Position numbers and translations under genes: made by a program. Below, piece by piece: positions 59,597 through 64,000 of a DNA stretch of 64,000 nucleotides. How positions within the stretch are numbered: position 1 is the first letter of the stretch; each line of letters opens with the position of its first letter. The stretch covers positions 1 to 64,000 of the forward strand of contig CAJNDS010000568.1 of assembly GCA_905221605.1 (NCBI GenBank), in the 5' to 3' direction. Source of the DNA: Symbiodinium natans (lineage: Eukaryota > Sar > Dinophyceae > Suessiales > Symbiodiniaceae). Under the pieces are notes generated by a model. That model made no database searches. It saw only the letters and a list, made by a program, of their open reading frames with translations, and was not told where the DNA came from.

Positions 59597-59632
59597 ATAG
59601 GGTTTAGGGTTTAGAGTTTAGGGTTAGGGTGG
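59597..59632 (+). repeat. Interstitial TTTAGGG run
   Basis: GGGTTTAGGGTTTAGAGTTT then AGGGTTAGGGT. Confidence 0.85.
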
Positions 59633-59929
59633 TAGGTCTGGGCACGTGTTCTTTCGGGATGCCCGGAAGCCCAACACGTGCCAACGGCTAATGCCTCAAC
59701 AATTGACAAAGAGACTGTCACCAGACCGGCAGTTGGTGCGCTTGAAGAAGGGCGCATCACATTCTCAATGCATTTCAGCTGGTTCGGATTCGGCTGGTCG
59801 CATTGAGAGATGGAACATCAACACTGGCATCACTGGTCCGGCGTGTTGGTTCTTTCGACATACCACCCCTCCAACAGGCACTCAGAAAAATGTAGGACCA
59901 CGTCTCGGACATCAAAAGCCAGAACATAC

Positions 59930-60264
59930 ATACATATACACACATATATATATATATACAATAATATAATACAATATAATATAATATAATATAATATAAT
60001 ATAATATAATATAATATATAATATAATATAATATAATATAAGATAATATAAGATAATATAAGATAATATAAGATAATATAAGATAATATAAGATAATATA
60101 AATAATATATATAACATAATATACGAATATATATATATAATATATATACATATACATATATATATATGTATTATATATATATACACACATATATATATAT
60201 ATATGTATATGTATATATAATGTATATGTTTATATGTATATATGGGTATATGTATATATCTATA

Positions 60265-60309
<45 letters not shown>

Positions 60310-60337
60310 CACATATATATATATATACTATACATAC

Positions 60338-60379
<42 letters not shown>

Positions 60380-60400
60380 GTATGTATAGATATATGTTTG
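59930..60400. repeat. AT satellite block, about 470 bp
   Basis: Successive sub-blocks of (ATAAT)n, (AGATAATATA)n, (TATATACA)n and (TA)n. No other content. Confidence 0.95.
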
Positions 60401-60419
60401 CATCAAGCCGGTGAGCAAG

Positions 60420-61350
60420 GCTTGATGCCATCGAGCTGCCGCTGAGGAAGGGCGGAAGGGGGGGGGACATTTGGGGGGGCATTTGGGGGGCCTTATTTTG
60501 GGACATATTTTGGGGCATTTTGGGGGGTAAGGGCACCAAAAGTGGTGAAACTCGAAGGGCTCCAGGAAGCTCCCTAAACCCGTCAAAGCTCCCCCCACTC
60601 TTGCTCCCTCCGATCTCTTGGGGCTTTAGGGAGGAGAAAGGGTCAGAGAACACGCCTTAAAGCAGCTGGGCTGGCCTTCCGGGTCTCCGGACGTTTGGCC
60701 GCCACGGAGCCCGCGTCTGGCGGCTTCTCCGCTGCGACCTCCTCGCCACGCTTGCCTTACAGAGCAGGGCAGACAAGGAGATGGGCTTACAGCGGCTTAC
60801 AGAAGTCCTGAGGCTTAGCAGGTCTTGTCGGCCCTTTTGTGGCCTTATCGGGCGACTCAGAAGACGTCAGTCGGGTTTCGGGAAAAGCCGAATCCGGAGG
60901 GCTGGAAAATGCATTGGCAGGCTTAAGACCCGAGTGTGCATCCTAAGGTCAAGGTTTCCATCCGTACGGCACCAGGGCGTGGCCGGAAAATGCCTGGCGG
61001 GGTGTCCCGCTGTGTGAAACCGGAAAAATTCTGTGCATCTTGCGGCGGCCAAAAAAATGCATGGCGGCGTGTCCGAAAGGGGTAAAGGCCTTTGCTTAAC
61101 ATGATGTTTACTCGATCAAAAAAACCATAAGGGGGAAACCAGAACTGCCAAATGATAACTGGGAATTCTTCAGGGTCTCCAAGGACGAGCGAGGAATGCA
61201 TAAGATCCTAACATGACTGCGACTCCAAGACAACACCACAAAGAGTCGTGAAATGCTGGTTGCAAGTTCGCCCGTGTCATCGCGCTTGAGGAAACGTTGG
61301 GCAGTATTGCATGCTTGAGGCTAGGTCGTAGGTCGTATGTGTTTTTGTTC
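60420..61350. other. Intergenic, G-rich then mixed; no supported gene
   Basis: GGGGGGCATTTGGGG words (60455-60530) then mixed DNA. AAAAATGCATGGCGGCGTGT (about 61050) echoes AAAATGCCTGGCGGGGTGT (about 60985), a short local repeat. Confidence 0.4.
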
Positions 61351-61354
61351 AAAA

Positions 61355-62205
61355 CCCCAAGGCCCCCCCCCCACACCCCACCACACCACCCCCTCCCCCA
61401 AGGCCCCCCGCACTACACTCAGCACCAAAAACAATCAAGTCCACCACAGGAGTTGGCGCACCCCCCTCCTCCAAGGCCATCCGCACCACACTCAGCACGA
61501 AAACAGGCCCCCCGCGCTGCACTCAGCACCAAAAACACAATTCATTCCACCGCAATGTCTGGCCCCACAATAACCCCCCACTGCACTGAGCAACAGAATC
61601 AAGTCATGTTACAGCAATGTTTGGCGCAGCCCCTCCCCGCCCCCGCACGTTTCTCAGCACCAGAAACAATTCATTCCGTTGCAATGTCTGACGCCCCCCC
61701 CCCCCCCCCCCCCCCAAAAGCCCCCCGCACCACATTCAGCACAAAATGCAACGGCAATGTCCGCCACATCTCCCAGGTCCCCCCCGCAGTTTTACTTCAC
61801 GCAGCACCAAAAAGGAGTCATTCCACTGCAATGTCTGACACGCACCCCTCGGCCCCCGCACGACGCTGAGCGCCAAAAACAATTCATTCGATTGCAATGT
61901 CTGAGACACCCCCTCCCCAAGGCCCCCCGCACTACACTCAGCACCAAAAACAATCAAGTCCACCACAGGAGTTGGCGCACCCCCCTCCTCCAAGGCCATC
62001 CGCATCACTCTCAGCACGAAAACAAGCCCCCCGCGCTACACTCTGTCTGGCCCCATAACCCCCCACTACACTGAGCACCAAAATTCATTCCACGGCAGCA
62101 ATGTCTGATGCGCCGCCGTTCAGCACAAATGCAACTGTAATGTCCGCCCCATCTCCCAGAGCCCCACTAGTTATTACACTCAGTACCAAAAACGATTCAT
62201 TCCAC
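61355..62205. repeat. C-rich tandem array, unit about 65 bp, about 13 units
   Basis: CACTCAGCACCAAAAACAAT, CATTCCACCGCAATGTCTG and GCCCCCCGCAC words repeat with spacing of about 65 bp from 61420 to 62190. A block of about 100 bp at 61393-61490 recurs almost unchanged at 61913-62010 (higher-order period about 520 bp). Two diverged units occur at 12.05-12.18 kb. Confidence 0.92.
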
Positions 62206-62207
62206 TG

Positions 62208-62260
62208 CATGTATATATATATATATATGCATTATCATACATCTGTATGCACAAATTTAT

Positions 62261-62301
<41 letters not shown>

Positions 62302-62345
62302 TATATATATATATACACATATACATATATACATATACAAGTATA
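62208..62345. repeat. (TA)n with TACATA variants
   Basis: Two AT blocks split by CATTATCATACATCTGTATG. It directly follows the last unit of the 65-bp array. Confidence 0.93.
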
Positions 62346-62790
62346 CGTTATTCAAAATATGTATACACAGATAGCAACAAGTAATAGATACACGTATACA
62401 TGTATTGGTATTCAGTTGTTTATGATAGTTTCTGTATTGTAGTATACATACATATTATGTAATACAAGGCGACTAAATTGCCTCACAACCAAAATTTTAC
62501 AAGATGTATCTTTGTATGTATTGTATTACAGACGTAGAATATGATCTTTCACAGCATATAACATGAAATTCCGCGTAATCACACATCCAAAAATGTATGT
62601 AGATCTGTATATATATATATGTATATTGCCAAGCCACAAACAAGCTTCTCAAACAGTTTCGAACACTCAACTTTGTGAGATCATAAAAAAAGGTATAAAA
62701 AAAAAAAAAAAACACAATATTGGAAATCCCAGAATTCATAGAGACATCGAATGATATTATTAAAAAAACCCGGAGAGATGGGTCGGCTGT
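62346..62790. other. AT-rich unique DNA, no gene
   Basis: Continues AT-rich with an A-run (62696-62712). No supported frame. Confidence 0.5.
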
Positions 62791-62873
62791 AATAGCCTTG
62801 GCACTCACAAGCATAGGGCCGACTTGCGCCACGTAGAAGCCCCCTTTCATCGATGCCGAGCATGACTGTCAAC

Positions 62874-63023
62874 ATGGTACCGTCTACGGGATCTGCCGAC
62901 GCAAGCTCTCAGTCCCGCACACTGCCGAATCGTGCTCATGTCTTCTCCGCTTCTCAGATCAAAGTCACACATCATATCCCTGAAGCCTGCTGCCCAGGCG
63001 ATGAAGAAGTGCAAGGCCTATAG
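62874..63023 (+). CDS. Weak candidate ORF, 49 aa, strand ambiguous
   Basis: ATG at 62874: MVPSTGSADASSQSRTLPN, SASQIKVTHHIPEACCPGDE, stop at 63021-63023. The minus strand of the same DNA offers CDFDLRSGEDMSTIRQCAG and, further left, MKGGFYVAQVGPM ending at a good donor (CTT|GTGAGT, about 62810). One strand is presumably right; I cannot tell which. Confidence 0.15.
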   Translation: MVPSTGSADASSQSRTLPNRAHVFSASQIKVTHHIPEACCPGDEEVQGL

Positions 63024-63112
63024 ACCCAACATGCGAATACTCACCATTCGAAGCCTTCATCTCTGTTGGCGTATTCGCGCGACGCGGAACTGGTAGAGCT
63101 TGCACGGGCTGT

Positions 63113-63843
63113 TCAACTACGGCAAATGTGGCAGACGCACGTCCTCCACATGGGACGACGACTCCGTCTATGCCTTACACAGCTGTCCTCAGTCCTCTGC
63201 CGAACCATTTGGGTACAGCGAGCTGTGGCCAGCGGAAGTAACAACATCGCAAAATCAAAGCAACCATGAGATCTTGTGCTCAATATTTTGCAGTCTCGAT
63301 GTGGACACCGCTGATCTGGGAGATGTGGCTCAAAAGGCTCTACACCTCGCATCAGTTGGGTGGTCGCGATTGGCCTGACAGGTCGATCACCTCGCACAGG
63401 AACAAATCTTCGGAGGCTCAGGCAGGTCGAACGCAGGAGCCTTAAGCCTGGAGCTTGAAGATCGCCCAGCAGATGCTGTCCAAACATGACTCCTCTATAC
63501 TCCTCTTCTAGCTGCATGGAAAGCCAAGGATGATGCTTCCAAGACCTGGATGTTGTTGGGATTCGCAATCGCCCACTCTGCGCGTGGATTCGCTTGCGAG
63601 CTCTGCTCCGCTCTTGCTTTCCACGCACGCTGATCGATGTATAAGCACCCAGTCATACCCAGCCGACATGAGATAACCCGACCCCAAGTAGCTGAGCTGG
63701 CTGCAGATTCTGACAAACCTCCGATGAGCCGCACGGCCCACCGATCGGCCCATATTGGCCGCCTCATTTAAAGCATGGTAGGTTTGCCGCTCAAGAATTG
63801 GAACGCAGCGCGCCGTCTTCCAAAACGCGGCTGAATCGCACAA
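63113..63843 (-). CDS. Candidate two-exon region, hypothetical
   Basis: The right part (63843 to about 63510) reads DSAAFWKTARCVPILERQT, YHALNEAANMGRSVGRAAHR, VLIHRSACVESKSGAELASE. A 3' splice site (GGCTTTCCATGCAG, about 63520) then opens another frame: LEEEYRGVMFGQHLLGDLQA, RRFVPVRGDRPVRPIATTQL, to a stop at 63113. The donor joining them is not identified. A plus frame at 63100-63378 competes in the left half. Confidence 0.22.
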
Positions 63844-63861
63844 GAGAAGTAACGATCCCTC

Positions 63862-64000
<139 letters not shown>

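Overview
This looks like nuclear DNA of a eukaryote, most likely a protist or alga with Arabidopsis-type (TTTAGGG)n telomere repeats. Reasons: short interstitial runs of TTTAGGG/CCCTAAA are scattered throughout. The window is crowded with microsatellites ((CA)n, (GA)n, (TA)n, poly-C/poly-G). No open frame exceeds about 260 codons, no bacterial-style operons or ribosome binding sites are visible, and the few believable coding stretches behave as short exons bounded by GT...AG. Alveolates (dinoflagellates, chromerids, coccidia) and several algal lineages share this telomere repeat; I cannot decide between them. I saw no rRNA gene, no complete tRNA, no transposase and no reverse transcriptase.

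A warning on genes: open frames of 60-200 codons are present on both strands almost everywhere, in about the numbers that base composition alone would give. I list only those with something extra: residue composition unlike a shadow frame, a phase-consistent splice model, a recognisable motif, or preservation in both copies of a duplication. All confidences are low to moderate. The best candidates are a spliced minus-strand gene at about 23.7-25.9 kb (dsRNA-binding-like exon plus a Lys/Ser-rich nuclear-type segment, possibly two genes), a 71-residue two-exon gene at 27.5-27.8 kb, a 131-residue three-exon gene at 13.1-13.6 kb, and a minus-strand gene at 22.1-22.5 kb with a consensus donor.

Layout. 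0-8.7 kb: CA repeat, sparse sequence with degenerate telomere-type words, a GA tract, weak gene candidates and a 52-bp tandem repeat. 8.75-10.9 kb: an AT-rich island bracketed by inverted near-copies of one C-run/GACCTACCC cassette and holding tandem repeats and a long foldback, which looks like a non-autonomous mobile element. 10.95-28.4 kb: the densest set of exon candidates, interrupted by C-rich blocks (12.0, 20.3-21.1, 25.9-26.15 kb). 28.5-30.7 kb: a repeat city of 76-bp tandem units, a 10-bp CACTTGCCCC minisatellite in both orientations, poly-C, and an array of perfect-armed hairpins. 32.3-41.4 kb (copy A) and 49.1-58.9 kb (copy B): a segmental duplication of about 9-10 kb with one internal inversion of about 1.05 kb and one block replacement. 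Between them lie single-copy sequence and a 2,276-bp tandem array (2.5 copies) that runs into a 100-N assembly gap. 59-64 kb: compound G-run/AT satellite, about 470 bp of AT repeat, a 65-bp C-rich tandem family also present at 12 kb, more AT repeat, a last set of exon candidates and a terminal (CT)n run.

No pathway can be inferred. The biology that stands out is structural: duplication, inversion, tandem amplification that swaps gene 3' ends, hairpin arrays, and a recurrent satellite cassette that marks the ends of an AT-rich element.
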